DNA of 64,000 bases from Candidatus Moranbacteria bacterium GW2011_GWC2_40_12 (GCA_000995965.1 LBYD01000002.1:328697-392696); one strand, 5' to 3'; counted from the first letter of the stretch, positions 34,160 through 43,971 are shown. Program-made: numbers and translations. The notes: a model not told the origin generated them from the sequence alone.

Positions 34160-34198
34160 ATCTCCATATTAAACCAACTTATCTTTTCAGTCAATCTC

Positions 34199-34933
34199 TT
34201 ATTTTTTCAATGTCTGCCTTGCGATGACAACCGCGATTACTTTTTTCACCCCGCTTTCTTTCAGCGTTTTTGCGCATTCTTCCAAAGTTGCCCCGGTTGT
34301 CGCGATATCATCAATGAGATAAACTGTTTTGCCTTTGATGTTATCAAAGACGGCGCCGGATCTCATCTTGAACAGGTTCCGGACATTTTCCAACCGGTCC
34401 TGATAATTTCCAAGTTCCATCTGCGGCTTGTTATATTTTCTTCGCTCCAAAATGTCCAAGACCGGAATTTTGAGAGGGGGCGCCAGGTTTTGTGAAATAT
34501 ATTCGGCGAGGAGAAGCGCCTGATTGAAGCCTCGCCAGCGGAGCCGCCTGGGGTGAAGAGGCACCGGAATGATCGCCCGAGGCAGGGGAATATGGTGCGA
34601 AAGCAGGGCTTTTGTCTGGAGCCGGGCCAATGGTTCGGAAAGACTGAACACAAAACGATATTTAAAATAGTGAACCATCTTTTTTACATTCTGGTTTTCG
34701 TAGGAAACGGAGGAAATCAAGGCGTCCAGCAGAAACTTTCGGCCGGTCTGGCAGGAAATGCAAAGAAAACCGGAAACAGTGGTTTTATTTTCACAGGCCG
34801 GGCAAATTTGTTCGCGCCGGAGGGGAATCCCTCGGAAACATTCTTCGCAAAGCCAGCAATCGTTTTTCCGGCAGCCGAGGCAGATTACCGGGAATAGAGT
34901 GTCAAGGATAATTTTTTTGATTTTTCCGATCAT
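34199..34933 (-). CDS. comF: ComF family phosphoribosyltransferase-like protein
   Basis: A 244-aa protein with N-terminal cysteine pairs (CLGCRKNDCWLCEEC; CPACENK; CISC) that probably bind zinc, and a type I phosphoribosyltransferase domain with the PRPP loop VYLIDDIATTGATLEECA. ComFC proteins help single-stranded DNA uptake in transformation. The pilus cluster that can serve DNA uptake starts 240 bp away in the opposite direction. Confidence 0.9.
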   Translation of the reverse strand: MIGKIKKIILDTLFPVICLGCRKNDCWLCEECFRGIPLRREQICPACENKTTVSGFLCISCQTGRKFLLDALISSVSYENQNVKKMVHYFKYRFVFSLSEPLARLQTKALLSHHIPLPRAIIPVPLHPRRLRWRGFNQALLLAEYISQNLAPPLKIPVLDILERRKYNKPQMELGNYQDRLENVRNLFKMRSGAVFDNIKGKTVYLIDDIATTGATLEECAKTLKESGVKKVIAVVIARQTLKK

Positions 34934-35169
34934 TTCCTATATTTTCGTTCCAACTTTTGCTCACATGAAACTTTTCAAATGCATTATACCTGAAATTGGA
35001 GCATTATTCCCGCGGCGGGTTGTGCTCTTTTGCGAAATATGGTAATATTAGCTTACTGAAAAGTTATTCAAGAATACAAAAATAAAATGAAATCCGCGGA
35101 ATCAAAAAATTCTTTTGGTTATTGTATTTTATTTAGGGTGGGGTGATTTTTTGCCTTGCTTTTTATTTT

Positions 35170-36258
35170 ATGTTTGGTTTATTTTCCGGAAAAAATAGAT
35201 CCCTTGGAATCGATGTCGGCACAACGGGCATAAAAATTGTCGAACTTCGAAAGGAAAACAACGTTCCGGTGCTTTCGAATTATGCTCTTTCGTATGATTC
35301 TGGATCGATTCTCCAGCTAAATGGTTTGGAAATTCTTGAAGGACAGACCGAGAAAATTCTTCAAAATGTCTTGAAAAAAGGGGAATTTGGAACAAAAAGG
35401 GCGGTTGTAGGCATACCGAGCTTTTTATCTCTGATCTCTTTCATTGAGCTTCCAGAAATGCCGGCATCCGAAATCGAAAAAGCCATTCATTTTGAGGCGG
35501 CCAAGTTTATTCCGTCACCGATCGAAGAAGTCAATCTTGGCTGGGAGGTGATCGGAAGCTACCAGGAAAGGCCGGTAGACGGAGGCCAGCCAATTCGCGG
35601 AGGACAAAAGATGCAAATTATGGTGGTAACAGTTCCCAATTCGGCTGTCACGAGGCTTTCTTCGGCGGTGGCCGATTCGCATATCAGCGTCGTAGCCATG
35701 GAAGTTGAAAATTTCGCTACTGTGCGCTGTCTCATTGGAAATGACAAGGGTACCTTTATGATCGTGAATATCGGAGCGAAGGCAACAGACTTTACCGTTG
35801 TGAGCGACGGAGTTATCCGTATGACACGGAGCATTGATGTTGGCGGAGCGGAAATATCAAGAGCCATTGCCAGCGGCTTGGGCGTGGATATTCAGAGAGC
35901 CGATCGAATCAAAAAATCGGGCCAAGTGGATCTTCTCGATGCCAAAGAAAAAATTTCTTCTCTTGTCAAGCCCGTCGTTGGAATGATTACCGATGAAATA
36001 AAGAGGCTGCAAGAATTATATCACAAAAAAAATTCACTTAGTAAAATTGAAAAAATAATCTTTACCGGGGGAACCTCCAAGCTCACGACTCTCGTTGACT
36101 ATTTTTCAAAACAACTTTCTCTGGAGTGTCAAAAAGGAAATTCTCTGGCAAGGGTCGGAGTGAGAAAAGACCACCAGGAATTGGCGCAGGAGGTGGCGCC
36201 TGAACTTACGGTCGCGATCGGTCTGGCTCTGCGCGGGCTGGAATCGCCGTCAAAATAA
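35170..36258 (+). CDS. pilM: type IV pilus assembly protein PilM
   Basis: A 362-aa actin-like ATPase. SLGIDVGTTGIKIVEL is the phosphate-1 loop, NIGAKATDFTVV phosphate-2 and FTGGTSKL the adenosine motif. PilM binds the PilN tail on the inner face of the membrane. The start is set at the ATG giving MFGLFSGK; nine upstream codons are dropped. First gene of a plus-strand pilus operon. Confidence 0.93.
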   Translation: MFGLFSGKNRSLGIDVGTTGIKIVELRKENNVPVLSNYALSYDSGSILQLNGLEILEGQTEKILQNVLKKGEFGTKRAVVGIPSFLSLISFIELPEMPASEIEKAIHFEAAKFIPSPIEEVNLGWEVIGSYQERPVDGGQPIRGGQKMQIMVVTVPNSAVTRLSSAVADSHISVVAMEVENFATVRCLIGNDKGTFMIVNIGAKATDFTVVSDGVIRMTRSIDVGGAEISRAIASGLGVDIQRADRIKKSGQVDLLDAKEKISSLVKPVVGMITDEIKRLQELYHKKNSLSKIEKIIFTGGTSKLTTLVDYFSKQLSLECQKGNSLARVGVRKDHQELAQEVAPELTVAIGLALRGLESPSK

Positions 36259-36336
36259 TATTCCATCGGTTGCCCTGAATCGGGCAAATATGGTAAGATT
36301 AATAAAACCTCCTAATACCTAAAACAAAATAAAAAT

Positions 36337-36888
36337 ATGGTAACCAATATCAATCTTGCCGCTCCCGAAAGTGAAAATAAAGTGAGCCTGTCTGGAAAAT
36401 CTTCCCTTATTTTTTCGGTTCTGCTTCTTCTGGCCGCGATTGGGGCGTACGCAGTCCCCAGCTATCTTTCCAGTCATTATCTCAACCAGAAAAATCAAAT
36501 TGAAAAACAGATCAAGACAGAGAACGAGAAAATATCCGGCCCGGAATATCTTGAAATGGCTGATTTCCAGGAAAGACTGGGTCTTATTGAAAAAATTTTG
36601 GTTGACCATGTGTATTTCGACGGCTACGTGAAAACTTTCAGCAAATATATTCTTCCGGAAGTGCGTCTGACGAATTTTGAATGGAAAAGGGAGGGGAGCG
36701 AGGTCAATGTGTCAGGCATCGCAACGAACTTTGACGCTCTTTCAAAGGAATTGATTCTTCTCAAAAATTCGCCAATTATCCAGGCAGTTGAATTCAAAAA
36801 TGCAACGGAGTCCTCGGGTTCGGAGGGGCAGGGCGGTGTGAAATTTGATCTGACGGCAAAAATAAAAAAGGAAGCTATAAATAAATAA
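36337..36888 (+). CDS. pilN: PilN-like pilus assembly protein
   Basis: A 183-aa bitopic protein. The short cytoplasmic tail begins MVTNINLAAPES, in place of the usual INLLP motif that docks into PilM. One membrane helix (about 24-45) and a coiled coil precede a ferredoxin-like domain (VRLTNFEWKREGSEVNVSG). Identified by order and topology, as sequence conservation is low. Confidence 0.82.
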   Translation: MVTNINLAAPESENKVSLSGKSSLIFSVLLLLAAIGAYAVPSYLSSHYLNQKNQIEKQIKTENEKISGPEYLEMADFQERLGLIEKILVDHVYFDGYVKTFSKYILPEVRLTNFEWKREGSEVNVSGIATNFDALSKELILLKNSPIIQAVEFKNATESSGSEGQGGVKFDLTAKIKKEAINK

Positions 36889-36925
36889 AATCGTCTTTTC
36901 CAAAAAAGAAAAGGCCTCAAAAAAA

Positions 36926-37762
36926 ATGGCAATAAAATCATCACTCGGAGTGAAAGTTCTCATCCTTCCGCTCTCACTGGCTATGGTCGTGGTGATACTG
37001 ATTATCTTTGCTAAGCCTGCCTTTGATAGCATGAAGGCGAATCGGAAGGCGCTTGCAGACAGCCAGAAAAAGCTGTCGGACCTCCAGTCGCAAACCCGAA
37101 AATTGAGCGAGCTCAAGGAAGCCTTTGAAACTTTTGAAGAAAAGAAAATCATAGCCGCAGCTCTGCCGGAAAATGAGAGTCCGGAAGATTATTTGAATGA
37201 ACTTTATCAAAGAGCTTCAAGAAGCGGAGTGCTGATTTCCAGTTTCACGGCTGCTACCAAAAAAGGCTCGTCAGGTGAACTGGCCTATATTTGCGGCGCA
37301 GATGCGGCATCCTCTGGAAGCACAACCGGAGCGGCTTCCGCAGGAGCGTCTGCCGGACTTGCCAATCCCTCCGCATCCGGTTCCGGCGCAGAGTCGGCTG
37401 CTTCCGCTTGTGTCCAGTTTTCATCCATTGATATTTCCGTGGAAGGAAATTGGGAACAGCTTCTCAATTTCTATAAGTATCTGGCCGATTCAAACAGGGT
37501 TGCCAATGTGGCGCAAATATCAATCAGTCCCCAGGGACAATCAACATCCGAAGGCTCAAGCTCGGACTTGCTGAACAGCACGATAACCCTTGACGTGTTT
37601 TATAGGTCGAAAATAAAAACCAGCAGTCCGGAAGCTGTCAAGATACTGGCGAGCGGATCTGGATTCAACCAGGGCCTAATCAAGAAAATAAAGGAGGTTG
37701 TTTACGCTCCGTATGAAGAGCCGGTTGTTTCCGAAACAGGCGAAAGGAATTTTTTCAAATAA
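36926..37762 (+). CDS. pilO: PilO-like pilus assembly protein
   Basis: A 278-aa bitopic protein: membrane helix (about 9-30), coiled coil (33-75), then a PilO-type domain (LPENESPEDYLNELYQRASR). A loop at about 117-155 is almost pure Ser/Ala/Gly and is an unusual flexible insertion. The order pilM-N-O-B is that of known type IV pilus operons; PilP and PilQ, which belong to an outer membrane, are absent. Confidence 0.82.
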   Translation: MAIKSSLGVKVLILPLSLAMVVVILIIFAKPAFDSMKANRKALADSQKKLSDLQSQTRKLSELKEAFETFEEKKIIAAALPENESPEDYLNELYQRASRSGVLISSFTAATKKGSSGELAYICGADAASSGSTTGAASAGASAGLANPSASGSGAESAASACVQFSSIDISVEGNWEQLLNFYKYLADSNRVANVAQISISPQGQSTSEGSSSDLLNSTITLDVFYRSKIKTSSPEAVKILASGSGFNQGLIKKIKEVVYAPYEEPVVSETGERNFFK

Positions 37763-37812
37763 TTTTTGAAAATATTCATCCGGTTTCCAAAAATTGATTC
37801 TTACAAATCGAA

Positions 37813-39426
37813 ATGCCAGTTAAAAGCAAAAATGTTCAGGATAAGAAAACAAAGGAAGAAAAGCTAGAATGGGAGAACCTTAACATAACTCCCGAAGTTG
37901 TCGGTTTGGTGCCATATGAAGCGGCAAAAAAATACCGCTTCGTTCCTCTCGAAAAAGACGGACAAACGCTGCGAGTCGGCGTTGTGGAGATGGATGACAT
38001 CGAAGTGCAAAACGCCCTTCAATTCCTGGCTGAGAAAAATCAGCTGAGCGTAGAGATGATAAAGATATCCGAAAAGGATTTCAAGTCATCTCTTGGCGCT
38101 TATACCAGTCCGACCTTCACAATTTCCAAAGCTCTTGAATCGTACAGCCAGCAGGAAACAAGCGGGAAAATCGAAGAAAAAAAAGATGAAAAGGAAACAG
38201 AGGACATTATCCGCGATGCGCCCGTTGCAAAAATAGTCGAGGTGATTCTCCGAAACGCGATCGAAGGGATGGCCAGCGATATCCATGTCGAGCCGCTTGA
38301 GGATTATGTGCGGGTGAGATACCGCCAGGATGGAGTATTGCATAATTCACTGATGCTTCCGAAGAAAATAGGCCCGGCGATTGTTTCCCGGGTGAAAATT
38401 CTCTCCAACCTCAAAATCGACGAGCGCCGCAAACCGCAGGATGGACGGTTCCGGATAATCGAGAAGGGAAAACAGATTGATTTTAGGGTTTCCTCTCTTC
38501 CCGTGTCCATGGGGGAAAAAGTGGTCATGAGAGTGTTGGATAAGGAGCAAGGCCTGATTAGCCTTGAGGATCTGGGAATACAAGGGAGGAATTTTGACAT
38601 AATCAAGAAAAGCATATTCGAACCGTTCGGGATGATTTTGGTCACCGGACCAACCGGCTCCGGAAAATCAACCACTCTTTATTCAATTCTTCAAATACTC
38701 AATAAGGAGGGTGTAAACATAGTCACGCTGGAAGATCCGGTAGAATATGCAATCGAAGGAATAAATCAAAGCCAAGTGAAACCTGAAATAGGATATTCCT
38801 TCGCGACAGGGCTGCGTTCCATATTGAGGCAGGATCCCGATGTGATAATGGTCGGAGAAATTCGGGACAAAGAAACAGCTGAACTAGCGGTTCACGCCGC
38901 TCTGACCGGACATGTTGTTCTTTCCACCCTTCATACAAACGATTCTATCGGGGCGATTCCGCGGCTTGTGGATATGGGAGTTGAGCCGTTTCTGGTCTCT
39001 TCGTCGCTGCGAGTCGTGATAGCCCAAAGGCTGGTGAGAAGAATCTGCAAACATTGCAAGGAAGAGGTCAAAATGTCGGAAGCGGCGAAGGCTGGCATCG
39101 AAAAAATCCTGTCAGAAGTGTCCGACAGCAACAGAAAAAGCCTTGACTTGCCCGCGGAAATAAAAATGTATAAAGGAAAAGGCTGTCCCCAGTGCGGAGG
39201 CACAGGCGCGAAAGGAAGAGTCGGTCTCTATGAGGTTTTGTATGTCGATGAGCAGATGGCGAATCTCCTGGGGGATAAAATTGACGAGGACGAAATCCGA
39301 AAGGCGGCTATGGCGCAAGGAATGATTTTGATGAAGCAGGATGGCATAGCTAAAGTCGTCAAGGGCCTTACGACGCTGGCGGAAGTGGAAAGAGTAACAG
39401 AGGAGGGTTATTTAGAAATAGAATAA
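37813..39426 (+). CDS. pilB: type IV pilus extension ATPase PilB
   Basis: A 537-aa GspE/PilB ATPase. N-terminal MshEN-type domain (about 22-110), Walker A GPTGSGKSTTLYS, Asp box LEDPVEY, Walker B MVGEIRDKETAE, His box HVVLSTLHTND, and a zinc-binding tetracysteine (CKHC ... CPQC). It powers pilus extension at the inner face of the membrane. Confidence 0.95.
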   Translation: MPVKSKNVQDKKTKEEKLEWENLNITPEVVGLVPYEAAKKYRFVPLEKDGQTLRVGVVEMDDIEVQNALQFLAEKNQLSVEMIKISEKDFKSSLGAYTSPTFTISKALESYSQQETSGKIEEKKDEKETEDIIRDAPVAKIVEVILRNAIEGMASDIHVEPLEDYVRVRYRQDGVLHNSLMLPKKIGPAIVSRVKILSNLKIDERRKPQDGRFRIIEKGKQIDFRVSSLPVSMGEKVVMRVLDKEQGLISLEDLGIQGRNFDIIKKSIFEPFGMILVTGPTGSGKSTTLYSILQILNKEGVNIVTLEDPVEYAIEGINQSQVKPEIGYSFATGLRSILRQDPDVIMVGEIRDKETAELAVHAALTGHVVLSTLHTNDSIGAIPRLVDMGVEPFLVSSSLRVVIAQRLVRRICKHCKEEVKMSEAAKAGIEKILSEVSDSNRKSLDLPAEIKMYKGKGCPQCGGTGAKGRVGLYEVLYVDEQMANLLGDKIDEDEIRKAAMAQGMILMKQDGIAKVVKGLTTLAEVERVTEEGYLEIE

Positions 39427-39506
39427 TTTATCCTTCGTCACTTTTTTCTCAATTGCCGAAATCAAGGAAATAAATTGAGCAAAAAGTGGCGAGGGATGAG
39501 CATCAA

Positions 39507-39881
39507 ATGAACAAAAAGAAAATTATCATCGTGGAGGACGATAACTTCGTGGCAGAAGTCTATTCAACCAAGCTCTTGGAAATGGGTCACGAGGTCCGGA
39601 TTGCCCAAAACGGGGAAGAAGGCCTCAAAATGGTTGGGGAAGAAAAGCCCGACCTTATCCTTCTTGATATTATTATGCCCGTTATGGGTGGGATCGAAAT
39701 GCTTTCGGCGCTCAGAGAAAAAGAAGATTGGAAACAGATCCCGGTGATTCTTCTCACGAATGTGGGAGAAAAGGAAAGCGTTCAGAAAGTAAGGAGTCTC
39801 GGGGTTCAGGATTATCTAATAAAGTCGCATTTCACGCCCGCCGAGGTGATCGAAAAAATCGAGAACATTCTGGGGAAATAA
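39507..39881 (+). CDS. CheY-like response regulator in the pilus cluster
   Basis: A 124-aa stand-alone receiver domain: acidic pair VEDDNF, phospho-acceptor LILLDIIMPV, switch Thr ILLTNVG and Lys in LIKSH. No output domain. The ATG at 39507 is used; a GTG 21 nt upstream is also in frame. Position between pilB and pilT suggests control of pilus motors, as with PilG/PilH in twitching bacteria. Confidence 0.9.
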   Translation: MNKKKIIIVEDDNFVAEVYSTKLLEMGHEVRIAQNGEEGLKMVGEEKPDLILLDIIMPVMGGIEMLSALREKEDWKQIPVILLTNVGEKESVQKVRSLGVQDYLIKSHFTPAEVIEKIENILGK

Positions 39882-39883
39882 TT

Positions 39884-40013
39884 TTTACGAATTACGAATC
39901 TCTCGTGAATATAAGAACGCAAAGAATTCGTAATCAGTACATTCGCAGAGCGAAGCGCCCGCCTGCAACGCTTTGCTCAGCAATGCGGGCAGGTATTCGT
40001 AATTTGTAAAGAA
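39884..40013 (+). repeat. 130-nt inverted-repeat spacer element, copy 1
   Basis: Begins TTTACGAATTACGAAT and ends ATTCGTAATTTGTAAAGAA, with a GC-rich hairpin (CCCGCCTGCAACGCTTTGC/GCAATGCGGGCAGG) inside. A second copy lies in the opposite orientation at 50058-50187. It fills the gap between the response regulator and pilT. Confidence 0.88.
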
Positions 40014-40017
40014 CATC

Positions 40018-41094
40018 ATGGAAAACAGAACGCAAACCGAAACAAAATTCATGAGTTATCTTGAAATTGTGGCCAGCCAAAACGCCTCTGACCTTCATTT
40101 GTGCGTGGGCCGTCCGCCGATTATCCGGATTGACGGAAAGCTTTTTCCGGTTGCCGGGGAAGAGAAGCTGTCCGATCAGGCCATGATTGATATCACGAAA
40201 GCAATTCTGAATGAAGAACAGCAGAAAAAGTTTCAGGACGCAAAGCAGATTGATTTTTCTGTCGACCTTCACGGGAAAGCCCGCTTCCGGGCCAATATCT
40301 ATTATCAAAAAGGGACAATCAGTGCTGCTTTCCGGCTGATTCCCACAAAAATAAAAACGCTTGACGAGCTCAATCTGCCGCCGGCTCTTTATGAACTCAC
40401 CAAGCCGTCCCAGGGTTTTGTCCTTATCACCGGACCTTGCGGCCACGGAAAATCAACGACGATGGCGGCGCTTATCGATCAGATCAACCATTCGCGCCAG
40501 GATCATATCATCACGATCGAAGATCCGATTGAGTATATTTTTGACCCGGATATGTGTATAATTGACCAAAGGGAAATTTTTCAGGACGCGACGGCTTTTG
40601 GAACGGCTCTCCGGGCGGTTTTCCGGGAGGACGCGGACGTCGTGATGGTTGGCGAGATGCGCGACCTTGAAACCATCAGTACCGCTATCACGGCGGCGGA
40701 AACGGGCCATTTGATTTTCGCGACGCTCCACACCAATGATGCCGCCCAAACCATCGATCGGATGGTGGATGTGTTCCCGTCCCATCAGCAAAACCAGATT
40801 CGAATGCAGCTGGCCCAGACTCTTCTCGGGATTGTTTCCCAAAGGCTGGTCGGCCGGACGGACGGCGGGAGAGTTCCAGCCGTGGAAATCCTCTACAATT
40901 CGAACGCAGTCGCCAACCTCATCCGGGAAGGGAAAACTCACCAGATAAACCTTGTTATTGAAACATCCCGCGAGCAGGGGATGGTTTCTCTCAACAATTC
41001 TCTGGCGGAACTTGTGAAAAGGGGAATAGTTTCATTTGAAGAAGCCGAAACCTACTCGACAAACCGGGAAGAACTGAAGATATTGCTTAGATAA
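40018..41094 (+). CDS. pilT: type IV pilus retraction ATPase PilT
   Basis: A 358-aa hexameric ATPase: SDLHLCVGRPPIIRIDG PAS-like entry, Asp box IEDPIEY, Walker B MVGEMRDLETIS and His box HLIFATLHTND, plus the PilT-specific AIRE-type region replaced near PAVEILYNSNAVANLIREGK. The P-loop is GPCGHGKS where GPTGSGKS is usual. It depolymerises pili for retraction, twitching or DNA uptake. Confidence 0.94.
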   Translation: MENRTQTETKFMSYLEIVASQNASDLHLCVGRPPIIRIDGKLFPVAGEEKLSDQAMIDITKAILNEEQQKKFQDAKQIDFSVDLHGKARFRANIYYQKGTISAAFRLIPTKIKTLDELNLPPALYELTKPSQGFVLITGPCGHGKSTTMAALIDQINHSRQDHIITIEDPIEYIFDPDMCIIDQREIFQDATAFGTALRAVFREDADVVMVGEMRDLETISTAITAAETGHLIFATLHTNDAAQTIDRMVDVFPSHQQNQIRMQLAQTLLGIVSQRLVGRTDGGRVPAVEILYNSNAVANLIREGKTHQINLVIETSREQGMVSLNNSLAELVKRGIVSFEEAETYSTNREELKILLR

Positions 41095-41096
41095 TA

Positions 41097-41160
41097 TTTA
41101 CGAATTTATATTTTTTTTCCATATTCGCATATTCGTAAACGATTCGTAATTCGTAAAGAA
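41097..41160 (+). repeat. short ATTCGTAA spacer repeat before pilC
   Basis: TTTACGAAT at the left and ATTCGTAATTCGTAAAGAA at the right form inverted ends of the same type as the 130-nt element, but the GC-rich middle is absent. Confidence 0.75.
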
Positions 41161-41163
41161 ACC

Positions 41164-42372
41164 ATGAAATACAAATACAAAGCTCGAAATCAGGCAGGAG
41201 AGGTTCAGGAAGGATTTGTCGAGGCTCTGACCATGTCAAACGCGACTCTTACTCTGCAGCAGCACAATCTGGTGGTCGTTTCCGTCGAGCCGGTTGAGGA
41301 CACATCTATTCTTTCCGGTTTTTCCCGTTACTGGGAGGGAATTTCCGCCAAGGAATTTGTCATTTTCGCAAGGCAACTGGCGGTGATGATCGAAGCCAAG
41401 GTTCCTCTCACAAATTCTTTCAAGAGCATCGCCAATCAGACAAGCAATCCCTATTTCGCGGGCATACTGACGCAGATCCTTTCCGACATTGATGAGGGAA
41501 AATCTCTTTCCGAATGCCTCAAAAAGCATCCCAAGATTTTTTCCGATCTTTTCGTCAATATGGTCCAGTCCGGTGAAATTTCCGGAAATCTTCAGAAGAC
41601 TCTTGAGGATCTCGCGAACAATATTGAAAAAAACTACACCCTCACCCAAAAAATACGGGGAGTGCTTTATTATCCGGCTTTCATTCTTTTCGCTTTTTTC
41701 GCGGTGGCTTTTGTCATGATAACGTTCGTTATTCCGAAACTCATGGAAATGATCAGAGAAACCAGCGCCACACTCCCGATCACGACCAGAATACTCATCT
41801 GGAGCGGCGATTTCATGCAAGAATGGTGGTGGGCGGTTTTGACAGCTGTTGCGGCCGGAGCTGCCGGGACTATCTTCTATTTTCGGACCGAAGACGGGCA
41901 AAAAGAGTTCGATGTCGTCAAGCTCAAAATTCCAATCGTGAACCGGGTCCTCCGCTATGTATATCTCGCGCGCTTCGCCGAAAATTTGAGCACGCTCGTG
42001 AGGTCAGGGCTTCCCATTGTGACCTCCCTCCAAATTTCCGGAAAAGTGATCGGCAACTCGCAATTTGAAAACGACATTTTGGAAGCGGCGGAAAAAGTGA
42101 AAACCGGCGGATCCATCAGCGATGTGCTTGCCAACAGACCCAATTTTCCGCCGATGATGGTCCAGATGATCAAAGTCGGAGAAGATACGGGAAAGCTTGA
42201 TATGACGCTCGAGACGATGTCGCGGTTCTATACCCGTGAAGCCGACCAGATTGTTTCGAACCTTTCATCAATAATCGAGCCAATCCTTATTGTCATTTTG
42301 GGAGTAGGAGTCGGCACCCTGGTTTTCTCAATCATCATTCCGATATATAATATAACCACGTCGATAAAATAG
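41164..42372 (+). CDS. pilC: type IV pilus inner-membrane platform protein PilC
   Basis: A 402-aa GspF/PilC protein. Two T2SSF domains (about 65-190 and 270-395) are each followed by membrane helices (LFAFFAVAFVMITFVIPKL and the C-terminal ILIVILGVGVGTLVFSIIIP). The motif FARQLAVMIEAKVPL is typical. It couples the ATPases to pilin insertion. No Shine-Dalgarno site; ATTCGTAA words precede the ATG. Confidence 0.95.
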   Translation: MKYKYKARNQAGEVQEGFVEALTMSNATLTLQQHNLVVVSVEPVEDTSILSGFSRYWEGISAKEFVIFARQLAVMIEAKVPLTNSFKSIANQTSNPYFAGILTQILSDIDEGKSLSECLKKHPKIFSDLFVNMVQSGEISGNLQKTLEDLANNIEKNYTLTQKIRGVLYYPAFILFAFFAVAFVMITFVIPKLMEMIRETSATLPITTRILIWSGDFMQEWWWAVLTAVAAGAAGTIFYFRTEDGQKEFDVVKLKIPIVNRVLRYVYLARFAENLSTLVRSGLPIVTSLQISGKVIGNSQFENDILEAAEKVKTGGSISDVLANRPNFPPMMVQMIKVGEDTGKLDMTLETMSRFYTREADQIVSNLSSIIEPILIVILGVGVGTLVFSIIIPIYNITTSIK

Positions 42373-42438
42373 GGTTTTACGAATTAGATAATTGAAATTT
42401 AAAATTAATAAAGTCTAACCTAGAAAGGCGGTGAAGAA

Positions 42439-42864
42439 ATGAAAAAAACAAAAAATTGGAAAAAGGGTTTCACGCTGGTCGAACTTCTGATCGTAATCGC
42501 GATTATCGGAATTTTGGCGGCGGTAGTGTTGATCAGCTTGGGTTCGCAAAGAGAACGGGCAAGAAAGACTGCGTTTAAACAAGGAATGGCGTCTTTGTCA
42601 GCTCCTCTATCAATCTGTCGAGATCAAGGAGGAGATATTACTGCATATGCAGAGAACCAGAGTGTCTGTAGTGATCCCGCATATGTTCCCAATGCTGATT
42701 GGCCGCCCTTTAAAGATTGCGGGACAGCACCTGCGCCAACTCCGATTGTAGTTTTGGGTAATTCTGATTCTTGGACAGTTTCGGCGTCATGCGCAGGATC
42801 TGCGGGGCAATGTGATGCTGTTTGCAACAGTGCGGGCTGTAAATTCTCGGGTATGTGTGATTAA
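42439..42864 (+). CDS. type IV major-type pilin 1
   Basis: A 141-aa prepilin. Short basic leader ending in G, then GFTLVELLIVIAIIGILAAV with Glu+5; cleavage after KKG by the peptidase at 44642. The globular part is small and holds six Cys near the C-terminus (probably disulfide-bonded). Preceded by AGAAAGGCGGTGAAGAA, a better ribosome site than most neighbours. First of four tandem pilins. Confidence 0.9.
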   Translation: MKKTKNWKKGFTLVELLIVIAIIGILAAVVLISLGSQRERARKTAFKQGMASLSAPLSICRDQGGDITAYAENQSVCSDPAYVPNADWPPFKDCGTAPAPTPIVVLGNSDSWTVSASCAGSAGQCDAVCNSAGCKFSGMCD

Positions 42865-42964
42865 GTCTAGTTTATTTAATTGCTGATTTTTCATTCTCAA
42901 TTCAGGCTTCGACAAGAAAGTCTGTCGAAGCCCTTGTTGAGGACGTAAAATTTAAAGTAAAAAA

Positions 42965-43411
42965 ATGAAAAGCAAAAAAAAGAACAGGGGCTTCACCCTT
43001 ATCGAACTGCTGGTGGTAATGGCGATCATCGGAATCTTGGCGGGAGTAGTTTTGGTGTCCATGTCGAGTTTTCGGGAGCAAGCGAGGGAGTCGGCGGCCT
43101 TGCAAACAGCCACGAGCATAATGCCGGCGGCGATAAAATGCGCGATGGAAGGAAAAAAATTGGAAACGGATGCATTTAAGAAACCTGTCGTGGGAACTGC
43201 GATCTGCGAAGGATCAAGTTTCACCTGGCCGGAAGTTGGCACCGGCAGTACGATCGGTTGGCGGTGGGATACAACTGATGAGGATGCACAGGGAGTATAT
43301 TATACCTTGTTTAATCCAGACAGGACAAAAACTATCGCGTGTCCTGTTACAAATACCTTTTGGACAGCAGATCCCTATAATATACATCCCGGATCCTGCG
43401 GGATATACTAG
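42965..43411 (+). CDS. type IV pilin 2
   Basis: A 148-aa prepilin with leader MKSKKKNRG and GFTLIELLVVMAIIGILAGV helix. The C-terminal domain differs from pilin 1 except for the shared PAAIKC segment and a late Cys pair. Probably a minor or alternate pilin. Confidence 0.9.
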   Translation: MKSKKKNRGFTLIELLVVMAIIGILAGVVLVSMSSFREQARESAALQTATSIMPAAIKCAMEGKKLETDAFKKPVVGTAICEGSSFTWPEVGTGSTIGWRWDTTDEDAQGVYYTLFNPDRTKTIACPVTNTFWTADPYNIHPGSCGIY

Positions 43412-43432
43412 CTCGAGCTAAAAAATGAAAAT

Positions 43433-43924
43433 ATGAACAAAAAAATAAATGGAAAAACGGGTTTCACCCTGATCGAACTGATGGTCGCCGTCGCCATCAT
43501 CGGAATCCTCGCGGGAGTGGTGCTGGTGCAGATGCAGGGATACGCCAAAGACGCCCGGGCCACCAAAGCCATTGCCCAGCTCTCGAGCGTGATTCCGTCA
43601 ATGTACAGCTGTTGGGGCAACGGCGGAAAAGTCAATGTGCCAGGCCAAAACGGAGGAGCTGATGTATGTTCAACAAATCCGTCTTATGGAAAGTGGCCAA
43701 ATTTTACTTCCGATATGGATTCTTATGATTTCACTGTTTCTGTTGAAAATGACAGTAATCAGCCGGATTATTGTGCGTCTCCGGGATGCATAAACAAAGA
43801 TGCTTGGTATGTTTATGTTGATAGCAATTCGGATAATAAGCGAATTTGCTGCAACTTGGCAATGAAAAGCTGTAAAGCTGATATTTCCGGCTCGCAATGT
43901 ACAGCGGCAGTACCAAGCAATTAG
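43433..43924 (+). CDS. type IV pilin 3
   Basis: A 163-aa prepilin with leader ending KTG and GFTLIELMVAVAIIGILAGV. Eight cysteines in the globular part (YSCWG, DVCS, YCASPGC, ICCN, SCKA, QCTA) suggest several disulfides. Starts 22 nt after pilin 2. Confidence 0.9.
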   Translation: MNKKINGKTGFTLIELMVAVAIIGILAGVVLVQMQGYAKDARATKAIAQLSSVIPSMYSCWGNGGKVNVPGQNGGADVCSTNPSYGKWPNFTSDMDSYDFTVSVENDSNQPDYCASPGCINKDAWYVYVDSNSDNKRICCNLAMKSCKADISGSQCTAAVPSN

Positions 43925-43971
43925 CCGTTTTTTTAACAACCGATATTAGAAAAATACATGTCGATAATGAA

